Source: Datnioides undecimradiatus (lineage: Eukaryota > Chordata > Actinopteri > Lobotiformes > Datnioididae). Taken from it: 64,000 nucleotides of DNA. This document shows positions 52,899-64,000 of this stretch, piece after piece. The stretch is from assembly GCA_008933995.1 (NCBI GenBank), contig WARS01002812.1, positions 744,001 to 808,000 of the forward strand, written 5' to 3'. Both the position numbers and the translations under genes were made by a program. The first letter of the stretch is position 1. Each line of letters starts with the position of its first letter. The notes under the pieces are model-generated. The model had not been told where the DNA came from. It did no database searches and was given only the letters and a program-made list of their open reading frames with translations.

Positions 52899-54858
52899 GC
52901 CTTTTCTCAGGCTGACATCGGGAGATTGTTTTGGGGAAAAGCTAAAATCAACGGCTCTGCGTCAGGTTTCACATTCATCGGCGGCGGAGCTGCGCAGATT
53001 AGCCGTTTCTTTTATTTATTACGACTTTGCATGGCAGCAGATTTACTTCAGCCTGGTAACGTTTAGTGCGAAACGCTCACCTGTCAGTCAAGACAATCCT
53101 CGGAGTCACAGAGAGACCCACTGAGCCCTCTGCTGCTGCTGTGACCACCTCTATGAAATTCAGTGACCCAATCCTCCTTCGGTAGGAATACACACATGTA
53201 TCCGTGTGTGTGTGTGTGTGTGTGTGTTGTTGAGCCCTTGAGCAGATGGCAGAAGGACATCCCTGTGCTCAGCACTGTGTCCATCACTCACCTCTGTAAA
53301 TAATTAGTGTAGATGCTGTGAATGACACAGGGAGACCGTGTGGGTACGTGTGGTGCGTGCGTGCATGCATCAGTGCGTGCATGTGTGCGATGTGCGCGTG
53401 TGTGCAAAAGCGCTAACGTTTGAAAAGTTAGCCCGCAACAGACACGTTCTTTTGTTTTAATTTCTAACTCTGAATTAAACGTTGATTGCACGCTGTAATT
53501 CCCGTGGTGTAATGACACCGTTAGATTGGTTCCACTCGCTGTGCAATCCTGTCTGCCACTGGGCACCATCTCATGGGAAACTGTCCTCCTCCTGCCTTCA
53601 TGGCTCCATTACAGACTAAATGAACGAAGAAGCTAATGCTCTTACCGCCAATGCTTCTTCTTCTCCCCCCTTCCACCCTGACACCAACCCCTGCTGCAGA
53701 AGCACAAAGCAACACTTTGCCGTTACTCCATCAGTTTCACTTTAAACATTTGGTTTTGATCATTGCTTCACAGAAATCTGTGCAGCGTGTCCTGTCGTTG
53801 CATAGTATAAAGCAGATAAGGATCCGTTTGTCTTTGTGACAGCGGGGCCGACATTAATAACACAAGGGGAGAATGCAAATTGGGGTCGGTTGCTGCTTTA
53901 AATAACGTACAAGGTGCCATCAAAAAGGCTCTGAGACTCTTCCTGTCGAGAGCAAGCTGAGCTTTTTTTGTGCCATCGTGCAGGTGTGGGCAGATACGAA
54001 ACTTTAAAATCTGCATCTGTGATACAGAATAAGCTTAATTTCACGTTTCAACAGATTCTCAGTGCGTGGTATAAAGCATTCTGGTCTCGGGAACCTCCAG
54101 TGGCTCAGCTCCTCGGCTCAGGCCTTTCATTCGGGAGCGCTCTTGCGGGCACACTTAAGGTGTTGGGGGTCAGGGTGGTGAATGGGCATGTAGGAGACAA
54201 ACAACTACAGCCCTTCTCCGAATGTTTCAATTCCAAAACCTTGATCTAATAAAAAATGGAGGTAGTGGGAAGTGTGAAGTAACCACACCCAGCGGTGGAG
54301 TCACAGTATACAGGCAGACTGTGGAGGAGTCTTCATGGCATCAAAGCAGCAAGCTGAACCCCTGCAGATCTTCAGGAGGTGCTAACTGCTCTTTAAACAT
54401 ATCCCGGTTTCCCTGCGCAGACACCGTCGAAGGTGTGAAAACCAGGGTTTGCAGAATCGTCAAATTAAACAATTTCATCTAGTTTATCCAGGGATCGGCA
54501 CAGGAAGGATGGGCTGACGACTTTCGACTTCACACTCGCACTTGGCTGCTGTGCAAAACGCCTGCGTCCACCGCGGAATCAGAGCTTTTAATTACCGGCG
54601 CCCTTACAGCCTCCGCTCGTCTTCACTTCCATTCAGCATTGTCAGTCACGTCTTTCTTTCACTGAAACCAAGAACCCCGTCTCAAAGATACATCATTTTT
54701 GCTAATAACACGTTTATTGCAGAATCACAAAAGCCTCTCAGTTCTTGTTTCCAGGAGACAGACCTAAGTCAAGCTGTCTTAAATAATTACCTTTATCTCA
54801 CGGGCTCATCACTCTTGGTGCCCACGCGTGTGCTATATTGTAGTCAATCTACATAACG
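50690..54858. other. gene-free sequence
   Basis: No gene recognised. A 15-base G run lies at 51352-51366. The stretch 51,420-51,530 is promoter-like (two CCAAT boxes facing each other, AAAATGGCCACC, GGCGGAGC). GT repeats occur at 52865-52897 and 53,201-53,228, and an octamer at 53873-53880. The longest open frame (51,601-52,044) has low-complexity composition and no recognisable motif. Confidence 0.5.
52865..52897. repeat. GT microsatellite
   Basis: About 16 GT units, uninterrupted. Confidence 0.95.
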
Positions 54859-56971
54859 CCCCCCCCCACACTGATCATATGTGCACAAGTGCCGGGGCCA
54901 CACATACAAACACCTACAAGCGCACGCGCGAGTAATTGAGTCTGAAAATCTGAGATTAAATCACAAACACGGGCTAATTTCCGTGGTGATGGCACGTCGA
55001 GCACATTTCTCCTCATAACTGGCCACTCCGAGCGCGCCTCCGTCACCGTCTCTGCAACAGAAGCAATCAGTGCAAGGGAGATAAAGGCTGAGTTATAGCA
55101 GCAGGTTGCGAGGATGCTGCAGAAAGAGCGAGTGCTGCATGTGTACATCTATAACCCGCTTAATTTTACATGCTGTTTAAACGGGCAATCCATTTTTAAA
55201 ACGCCGCCGTCCTCCTTGGCGAGCGCTCCCCGCGCTGAGGAGCGCTGGGAGCACTAAAGCCGTTACTGTAACGACCTAGTGAAGCCACGCCAGTCGTGGG
55301 CACATCTGTACTTGAAAACACTGCACTCAAAACAGCCTAAAAGCCGGTTTGTCTCTGTGCCGCTCTGCCGCTTCGAGGCTCAGAGTGAATTTAGGTTCAC
55401 TACATGTTCTGAAGCTGTTCTTTGTTTCTGCGTTATCGCTGCCATTTTTCTTCCTCCTCGCATCCAGTTAGGCCTCTGCACACATCTCCGCCTATGCAGA
55501 TAAGCGCCATCCATCAACGCGGAGCGTCTGCGTTGTTTATTAAAATTTATTTTCTCGTTTATTAAGAAGAAAACAACCTGGATGCTGCCAGTCGGCAAAT
55601 GTTTGATAAAAATGAGGAAGGAAGCTGCCGCACATGTTGAAAGTGATGACGGCAAACTTTTACTGCACTCCCAGAGAATATCAAGTGAAAAGCATTTAGT
55701 CGCTTGCAGTTAAATGCCCGAGCCTGTGCAAGAGACATGTCTCGTGGAAAATGGAAAGCGGCGTGTTTCATTCAGCAAACCGGTCGTCAGCTTTGTACCT
55801 GCGCGTCGAACAAAATCACACGTCCTCGTGACTGCCAGCTTTAGCTCAGTCAACAAACCTCAACGTGCACTTGTTCGCGCCGCAGGAAATCTCCCCAGCG
55901 CGAGATGCCTTCACGCTTGCGTGGCTGCAGCGGCCCGCTCTCACTCCACCGAGCTGAGCTGAGCTAACTTTCCTCCAGCGTGACAGACCCTGACCCGGGC
56001 TGCGGGCATGCCTCGGGGGTTGCAGGACTCATTTATAAGCCGGGATGACATTCTGATGTTGGATGCCTCCTCGTAAGCGGCCCGCTCGGTTTCTGAGTGT
56101 TGTGAAAATTTCAGTGGAAAAGCCACCAGCTGCAGCGTGCACGGTGCAGGAATCTGAATTTCAGTCCTCTGTGGTTCTGGCGAGGGGGGGATGAGAGCAT
56201 CGAAGAGCTGAGCTGAGAAAGGAACGCATATTTTCTATCACACAGGGGTGAGAAATGCATTGTAAATACCTTCTAAAGCACCTAATAAGGAGCATACGGC
56301 CATCATTTGTCTTCAGAGAGCTCCGGCGCTCTGTGGGATGATTGCTGTTTCCCCCACTCAATAAGAAAAAGTGCATGTTTGTGAATAATTGTTCTCTCGT
56401 AGCGTCTAAAGAAGTATGCAAAAGTGTGAAAATACTTTTTTCTTATTCTGGGCCTGCTGCTGTTTCTGGGTGATGGGTTTGTGTGGTGTAAAGTCACTCA
56501 GTGGGGGAAGGCAGTGATTTATGTGTCGTGCAGGAGGGAGGCTACACATCTTGCTGACACGACTCAGCCATCAACAGGAGTTATGTCCACCCAAAACCAC
56601 AAAGCAAACTCTGAAGGTGGACCAAAACAGGACATAAAGTAAGCTTTTGTTATTAGCTCTCACTCTCTCGCGCACGCACGCGCACGCACAAAAGCCTCCG
56701 GGCCGGCCCTCCTTCACTCACTGTTTGTTCATCTGTTCCTCTTTGCCCAGCAAGAAATGTATGCATTGCCACGGCGTATAAATAAACATGGACACACACA
56801 CACACACACATCCGCACAAGTGGAGGCACGGACACACACGTACGATGCAAAGCAAACAAGCCAGATCACACTGTAAATAAGCACATTTAAACAAACTCAC
56901 ACAAGCAAACAGAAGTGCCCTCTCAGTTTATAAAGATTAGCAAACCTATGTGCGGCACGCCGGCGGGGAAC

Positions 56972-56985
56972 ATGCTAATTAGCAT
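56972..56985. promoter_or_regulatory. perfect palindrome with homeodomain core
   Basis: ATGCTAATTAGCAT is a 14-base perfect inverted repeat centred on TAATTA, the paired homeodomain core, with octamer-like ATGC arms. Confidence 0.3.
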
Positions 56986-57541
56986 TTATTAGCAGATTGT
57001 TTCTCAACAACATCTTCTGAATGAACGAGGTTTATTTCCCTTATCTTATCAGGAGGACACAGACTGATGGATGCATTTGTTGCTCATAACAAAGTGGAGC
57101 AGAAGGGAAAATAACAGCGTCGTCTTCGTGCGTGTAAGAGCACGATAACGTGCACAAACAGCGCGCACGATTCTGTGGTCACGGTCTTGACGTGTCGACC
57201 CCCCCCCCCCTTCTGAATTACCAACCGCCAGCCAGCTTTACGCCGCTGCCATGTAAGTGCAGAGGCAACACGCAACAACCAACTCCGCAGCAGCAGTTCA
57301 CATAACAGAGTTGCCATTCTGTTTTCCTGCTCCGGCCCCCGAGTCTGACGGCAGTTGCTGCCAAGTTGGTGATATGCCATCCAAAAACTGGCAATGCTGG
57401 CTGAGCTGGGGCTGGACCGCGGCCAGCGTATCCCCCCCTCTCTTATAAACTACACATGCTCGCAGAATAATACACAGCTGTGCTTGCGAAGCCAATGCAA
57501 AGTCCAATATAATATAGTGTGCACTGAAGGCATACGCAGCC

Positions 57542-57568
57542 CACACACACACACACACACACACACAC
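57542..57568. repeat. CA microsatellite
   Basis: About 13 CA units, uninterrupted. Confidence 0.95.
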
Positions 57569-58086
57569 CAATCCAAAGACAGACAAAGGCAAAAACGCTG
57601 AAGTCGGTCTCGGGGGCTCGATGCGTCTCAGAGCATGTGAAAGTTCTGTGCAGATGCAGTCGTGGCGGTCCTGAGTAACGGGTCCGGGCAACATTAGTGA
57701 CCTTTCATAATGCAGAGCCAGACAAAGCCGGATGAGGGGAGAGGAGGCGGGCAGCTGGCTAAACACACTCCAGCCTTTGCGTCATGTCGGAGTGTGTGCT
57801 CAGGGCTACACAGGTCTGATTAGGAACGGCTCAGTGGCTCTTTCCGTACCAATAAACCACCCGCGTCCACATTTCCTCCCTCCCTCCCTCCCTCCTCTCT
57901 CTTGTTTTTCTCCGTCCACCTCTTCCGTTATTTCCCTCCCGACGTGCTGCACTTTTTGTTTTGCCGCCGTGTTCTGTGCCCCGAGCGCTTCTGGTGGGTG
58001 ACTCACCTCCGCCAGGTAACTGACAACACGTCTCGGACATCGGCGATCTCATTAACATTCTGAAGCGTCGCCGCCAACGGTTGCCA

Positions 58087-58094
58087 TGACGTCA
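58087..58094. promoter_or_regulatory. CRE site in CpG-rich patch
   Basis: Full TGACGTCA in a locally CpG-rich stretch (57,950-58,130). The preceding GTTGCC resembles an X-box half site. Could mark a promoter or enhancer; no transcript start is visible. Confidence 0.3.
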
Positions 58095-59540
58095 GCGTCT
58101 CTGTGGAAACTCGTTGGGGGATCAGGGTCAGATAGATTCACATTCTGCCACGTTCGTGTTATTATTCATCCCGTCAGCTCGTCGGAGAACGCACTTTGAA
58201 TAACTTCCCGTGCATTTTCCTCCCGTCCTCGTAATAACCCGCAATTGCTGTTCAATGTTGTTGATGATAAATAGTGTGAAACGCCTGCAGGGCACAAATA
58301 TGGGAGGAAATATCCAGAAACAGCAGCGAGAGGCGGCAAAACACCTGAGTGGCTCTCTAATGTGTGTTTAATTGTCCAAACCAGACTCATATTGTATCGG
58401 GGAGCCTGCAAGCTCGTGCGAGCAGGAGGAGGATTTCAGCGTCAGATTAGCCGGCCTGACAAACCCGCTCTGCGATGCACAAGTGGACACGGGTTTTATT
58501 ACTCTATAATCACCTCGACTGAGCCGGCTGAGAGGCTGAGACACTTCCCTCCCCAGAGAGACGGCGGATGATGAGCGCGTCTCCTCGCTGACATTATGTT
58601 TGGACAGTCTGGCTCGCTTGTTCTCATATCCACTGGTGGAGCAGGATTATAATTATCTAAAGTGCCGTCCTCGATCGCGCGCTACGCGGCGTTACATGCA
58701 AGGAATCACACGTTTTCGCCATCGAGCGGAGTAATTGCATCATACAAAGAAACACGATAAGTTGTTTAGAACCTGAAAGTCCAAATTACGCCAATTGCGG
58801 CGCCTCCGGCCTGAAATTTTGGGACTGTTTGGATAAAAATATGCTAATTTAATTTCATCTGCTTTGTTGAGTTGTTAAAACCGGCATATTTACTGTTGTT
58901 GGCGCCGCTGTTTGCCCGGACTCGTATTGTTCTCTGTGGCGTCTCGCTGCTTTCTTCTTTCAGATGAAACCCTGTGAAGTTGTGTTTTTCATCACAACAT
59001 CACAAATCACACCATGTTCCTTTAGCGTGTAACTGTAACACTGCACCAAATCAATTCAGTTATTATTGGGGTTGATCAAGGATCACATTTGATGCTTTTC
59101 GACGAGCCAGACGCCACATAGTGCAACCTTAAAGCCTAACCTAAAAGCTTAATGTTATGCTTTAAGTTAATTGCATTTTTGGATGTAGCATGTAATAGTT
59201 TTATGTCTTTTATCAAGTTTTATTTACTGTAGATTTGGATTTGTGTGTGTAAACTTGGCTGCGACACCAATTTTTGAGGGCAAAAGACTAAAAGTTGACT
59301 TCCTGAGCACCACCGAGCCATCTGGGTTGTAATTTAAATATGACTTAAGTAAATTTAAACTGTCCCTTTTTAAAATTTAAATGTGTTTACTTAATTCAAT
59401 TTAAGCTCATTTAGCTCTTGCTGCAATACTTTCTGATATTCCCGGCTCTTCTTTTACGTAACGTCCAAACCCCGACGTGGCTGCCGCTGTTTAACGGAGA
59501 TGTGATGACACCGCTGCTGATCACAAAGGTGCTCAAAATC

Positions 59541-59640
59541 ATTTTTCACCCAATTATCTAAAAACCCCTTAATTGGAAGTAGCTCCTCCAATGCAAATTA
59601 ATTAAAACTGGAATTTGAGGTAATTATTTGAACGTCCTTC
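59541..59640. promoter_or_regulatory. homeodomain/POU motif cluster, candidate enhancer
   Basis: Within 100 bases: CAATTAT, TTAATTG, octamer ATGCAAAT (59591-59598) abutting TAATTA (59599-59604), and GTAATTATT. This density is typical of developmental enhancers; inferred only. Confidence 0.35.
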
Positions 59641-60700
59641 CTATCGCAGTCATTAGTCAAAAAATAAATGGAGTGAACTCGGGGGGAGTCGGCCCGCAAC
59701 AGGGATGAGACGGTGCTTAATCGTTAGGTGGGAACGAACTTCATCTCCTTCTGTTTGACCGGATGACATTTATCTTAGCTCCCTGACATATTTCAAGACA
59801 TGAGTTTTCCTTGAACACTTGTTTTTTTCTGTAACAGGCACGTAGGCGAGGTGATCTCACCCGATTGGCAGCAGTGACTAGATAATGCTCTCCCATCCCT
59901 CTGCGGTTGACAGTGACGTGACCTTTATTAAGGCACTAAACCCCCGACTGCGGCTCCAGTCGAGCTGCTCGGTGGCCAAACAGTGAACAACTGAAAGGGT
60001 ATCTCCCTAATGTGCGGCTATGTAAATGGGAGACGCCCTGCAGCAAATATGTGAATTCCAGCCCAAGTGGCCGAGGGAGCGGCTGGGTGACGCTGGGATT
60101 CATCCACTTGCCCCCAAGCAACGCAGAATAAAGACAAGACTGTTTAAATAAACCGTTAATCAGCGACATTGCAATTATAACAGAGTGAGAGACTCGCAGA
60201 ATCAGGTGCATCCTCTCAAAACATATTCGGCGTACTCTGTCGGGCCGTTTCATTACTCGTCTGACTTTATTTGCCTCATTGTGGGCCCCGAAACGCTTCG
60301 ATCCCACTTTATGTTACGATCGTTTAGTCGTCAGACGAGAGGACGCCGCGCACAACGCGGCCGTCGCATCAGCTGATTTTCTGTTTCCATGGCGATGCTG
60401 CTCAGCGGGCAGGGGAGCGGATCGATGACATTTAGTCCTCACGTTTGAGTGATGCGAACAGTCTGCTCGATTGTCCCAAAATAATAAACAGCTGTTGGCG
60501 AGGGGACAAAGTGTTTAAACCGCAGCTCGCTCCTGTAGTCACTCACCATTTAATTAGCTGCCGACAGGTGGTTGGTTTGCCGGCTTGATCAAACGGGCTG
60601 AAAACAAATATCAGTTTGTGATGGATGGATTTGGAGCTGAACGTATGTAAATATCATACAATCAACTCTGCAGCTGCTGCAAGCGAGCACCGTGCAGCCT

Positions 60701-60870
60701 CATGCTAAAATGTCAACATGCTAACAACCTCAGTGCTAGCACGCTGGGATCTAATGGTTATAATCACGGATTAGCATGTTAGCATGGTACCTGAAATGTC
60801 GTGGCAGCGGTTTCCTTTAGCTGTTGGGACATTTCACTCAGGAGCAGCCTCAAATTGGTTGAGTTGCTAA
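60701..60870. repeat. ATGCTAAC-type repeat remnant with inverted arms
   Basis: AACATGCTAAC at 60715-60725 and the near-reverse ATTAGCATGTT ending at 60780 form imperfect inverted arms about 45 bases apart. It resembles the repeat at 47,960-48,110. Probably a degraded MITE-like fish repeat. Confidence 0.45.
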
Positions 60871-61791
60871 CGGGAAAGTCAGGTGTTAGCTGAGCTTGCA
60901 GGAACCATTGATATCTGCACGTGAGCTGGTGCAGATCCTACAAGTTGGTGCAAGAGGAAATCATCATATGGGTTCAGCTTCTTGGCAACGTGCAGGTCTA
61001 ACAGACGCTGCCGTCCCAAGAGCCTGGCTGTAATTATGAAATACTTATTCTAACAACTGTGTATAAAGGTGAAACTCCAGCTTCCTCTTCATACCACCTT
61101 ATGGGAAGATCCAGCCCCGTCTGCAGTAATGAAACTCTCGATAAGCACTCAAAGTTTGCTCTTCGCAATCACAGACAAAGCTGGCTTGTTTTTGATGGAC
61201 GCTCTCCAACATCAGTCTGTGGACTCCCCCAGTCTAAAAACTCAAGCCCTGGATATTGAATATCGTTCCCAGACCTCTCCATCTCTCTCATCTTATCAGA
61301 CCTCCTCTCGGGAGAGCTCAATCCCACAACTCATACTCAACCTCTAATCCCTCAGGGAAATACTGTACGTGCGCATCCACCTGGAGAAAAAACACTAAAT
61401 ACCAACACGTCCTGTTCTCCTTTGGACGGTAAAAAACACATCACACTCAGACTCAGACATAAACACACACAAACGTGACGCGAGAGCACATTTTAATTAG
61501 CAGCACTTTGGCGCATAAAGCACCAAACCGTGGGATAATTAATCTCCACAGTCTGTGTTTTCACTGCTAAACCACCTGGAGGTGCGGCCCAGGTTGCCCC
61601 CCCCCCACACACACACACTTTGTTGAGTTCATCTGCAGGGAAACAGGAAACAATAAAGCTGATAAACCTTAAGAGGTAGCGGGGGAAAGGTCGTCAGATT
61701 AATATGCTGTTGAAGGCATTTGCTTGTGCAGTACACTGATGGCCAATTCCCTCACTATGAATGTGGAATGCCAACAATCTCTGCCTGGCTT

Positions 61792-61794
<3 letters not shown>

Positions 61795-61826
<32 letters not shown>
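61795..61826. repeat. GT microsatellite
   Basis: Sixteen GT units, uninterrupted; a CT-rich run follows at 61,990-62,030. Confidence 0.95.
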
Positions 61827-61827
<1 letters not shown>

Positions 61828-61994
61828 CGGCTCGGTCACATACTGCTTCTCATTACAAATCCTCTCATGACTGTATGCAATTTGTGGCTCTGCTCTGTAG
61901 CCTTTTGTCAGCAGGCAGGCCAAGCACTGTCTCCCTCTGTGTCTCCCACTGTCCATCACTCCTCCTCAGTGTGTCTCCCCCCTTCATCGCTCTG

Positions 61995-62026
<32 letters not shown>

Positions 62027-62113
62027 TCTCTGCCATTTCTGGGGACACAACCCCCGTCTGCAAATTGTAGTAATTAGCCAAGAACGTCTGCGACCGGGCG
62101 CTTCCTGTGTGCA

Positions 62114-62121
62114 TGACGTCA
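62114..62121. promoter_or_regulatory. CRE site
   Basis: Full TGACGTCA palindrome, the third in the window. No promoter features around it. Confidence 0.25.
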
Positions 62122-63976
62122 GCTCTGGCTGGCGGGGGATAAGATGACTGGGCTCTCTGTGCTCGTCGGAGCCTCTTGGAAGAGCAGAGAAACGAGGGGA
62201 AATTCAAGAATGCAGAATCAGAGCGTGAACCCACAAAGGTACTTCTAATCCTCCTGGCGTCTCAGCGGTAAAGGGCAAACGGCTGATCAGATTGCTGAAA
62301 TTGAGGCTAGACATCCTGCAGTAATAAACCCGCCTGCGAGTGGGAGTAGATCGCCGAGATAAACTCCGTTGCCGGGCTAATTTCACAAGCACGGCGACAG
62401 CTGATTTGTCTTCATCTTGACAAGATGTACACGTCTGTATCAGCGCCTGGATGACTGCTTTATTTGATGGATACGCGGGCTGATGGGGAGATGCAAGCCA
62501 GTGCAATGGAAACGATGCTGCGCCGTTAAACGCACAAACACAGACACACACACAGGCACCGCGAGACTAATCCTCTTTAAGTGTCAGTCCGGACTGCAGG
62601 GGCGCAGCAGGTCTTGCGCCCCCCGCTGTGGGTGCTGGCCTCATTTCCACTGCTCATTTCCTGCCCTGGGCACCACCTTCCTGCGGCTCCTCTGTGACTC
62701 CTGCGCCCATCCAAAAAAATGTTTTTCTGCTCCACGCCATACAGGACTGAAAGATCTTTTGAATCTCGACTGCGTGTAGGGTTTTAAGAGCTGGCTCTGA
62801 AAGCTCGTAGCTCGCTCCTTTGCCAGAGCGGTCTAGCAAGCTTGGATTTGCACAGCGGTTACAATAGATTAGAAAGAAAAGTGGAGTTTCAGAACATTCG
62901 TGAAAACTTCTCGGTCCACTCCTGCAGGATAATCCACATCAGCCTGTTTCAGACCACAGCAGAGATGCAGTTCATCTCAGCAGCTCCTTCACAGGAATAG
63001 CAGAAATGTAGTGATTTGTTGGCAAAGCAGCACTTGTCTAAAACACAACTTTCTCCTTGTGCTAAGCATCGTCCACTCATGACCCTTCAGCTCAGGTTGC
63101 ATGAGCTGTGGGCAGTTTCACCAAAGAGTTTTCACAAGTGCAAAGAAGTAAACCTCTGCTGTGTTTAACAGAGGAGGAGGAAGAAAAGCCAGATTCAGCT
63201 TTGTGCAGCTGAAATGTTCTTTTTCCCGACCTGCCATTGACTGACTCCTCAGAAACCCCGGGGTCTGAAACACGCTGACCATACAGATCAATGGCAGCGC
63301 AGAAGAACACGCTGCAGGAGCGGCTTCGGGAGTTTCTCTGAACACTTTTTCACTGTGGATCTGTAAATTAGAGCCTAATCCACGACCTGGAAACAAGCAG
63401 AGACACGTTCCACCAACAGGAAGTGAGTATTTCATAATCAAAAGATGCATTTTTCATGAATATTCCTTTAATGCTTCCCCTCCTGACCACCTTCTGTCAC
63501 CTCCCCTTTTGTTTCTCGTCTTAGCTCATTTCTCTCTCTGACATTTCATCCATCACTTGAGCTCATCCTGTCAATGGTTTAGTGCCTAGCAGGGATTTAA
63601 CAGCAGTTAAGTTGGCAGACAACAGCCGACAGCTATAAAGGCAAAGCTTTCAGCTGCTGCCAAAGTGTTTTGACTTACAGTAGACGGGCCTGTCCACTCT
63701 CACCTCCGCCTAAATGCTGTCAGGATAAGCAGCTTGCCAACTGCGAGAACACTCCTGACAGAACGGCCGGCTGCCTTAGAGGAACCGTCTGCGCTGAGAC
63801 TGACCAGCGGACTGTTTACTGTTTACTTTAAAAAGGTCTGGAGTCCCGGGATCGACCGGACGGCCAAATTGTTCTCTGCGGATGAAAGAGCTCGCACGCC
63901 ATGTCGTCTGTCGTACTGAAGAGACCCGAAGCTCCGGTAACAGGATGGAGTTGGTCATTTAAAAACACCACATTAG

Positions 63977-64000
63977 TGCTGCTGCTGCTGCTGCTGCTGC
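63977..64000. repeat. CTG trinucleotide repeat, cut by window end
   Basis: At least seven GCT/CTG units run to the last base of the window, so the full length is unknown. No reading frame ties it to a gene here. Confidence 0.85.

Larger units (their letters stand above)
54859..60700. other. gene-free sequence
   Basis: No gene recognised. It holds a perfect palindrome ATGCTAATTAGCAT at 56972-56985, a CpG-rich patch with a CRE at 57,950-58,130 and an AT-rich homeodomain/octamer cluster at 59,541-59,640. The rest is AT-rich and without open frames of note. Confidence 0.5.
60871..63977. other. gene-free sequence
   Basis: No gene recognised. A 10-base C run at 61597-61606, the GT and CT repeats near 61,800-62,030 and a CRE at 62114-62121 are the only distinct features. 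Open frames are short. Confidence 0.5.

Noticed and set aside
35516..64000. Coding exons of marchf10 or tanc2
   Set aside because: Expected from human synteny, but neither the RING-CH motif of MARCHF10 nor the N-terminal sequence of TANC2 was found on either strand.

Overview
The window is vertebrate nuclear DNA, most likely from a teleost fish. It carries two large spliced genes on the + strand with canonical GT-AG introns. It also has many dinucleotide microsatellites, frequent poly-C/poly-G runs, and a decayed non-LTR retrotransposon of a type common in fish. There are no operons, bacterial-type genes, phage or CRISPR. I found no previously undescribed multi-gene system; the points of interest are splicing oddities, candidate regulatory motifs and one candidate exon.

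Layout. (1) 1-540: end of an upstream transcription unit (poly(A) signal at 26) and a short spacer. (2) 540-10,850: tlk2 (tousled-like kinase 2), with a CpG-rich 5' region, 20 coding exons (CDS 2155-9817, 699 aa when joined) and a roughly 1 kb 3' UTR. (3) 10,850-13,500: spacer holding a degenerate minus-strand LINE at about 11,300-12,400. (4) 13,508-35,515: mrc2 (mannose receptor C-type 2, Endo180/uPARAP), with 29 coding exons (1451 aa when joined) and a roughly 2.2 kb 3' UTR. (5) 35.5-64 kb: about 28 kb with no recognisable gene. It contains microsatellites, GCTAAC-type repeat remnants, a tRNA-like relic, AT-rich blocks with octamer/homeodomain-type motifs, perfect palindromes, and one unrecognised candidate first exon at 37,542.

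Both gene models were joined exon by exon. Every splice phase matches, and both CDS totals are exact multiples of three (2100 and 4356 nt including stop). The tlk2-mrc2 order and orientation match human 17q23 (TLK2-MRC2), which supports both orthology calls. The two genes are not functionally linked: tlk2 encodes a nuclear S-phase kinase for Asf1 histone chaperones, and mrc2 encodes an endocytic collagen/glycan receptor. Expected neighbours further out by human synteny are METTL2A upstream and MARCHF10/TANC2 downstream; none of their coding exons was recognised here.
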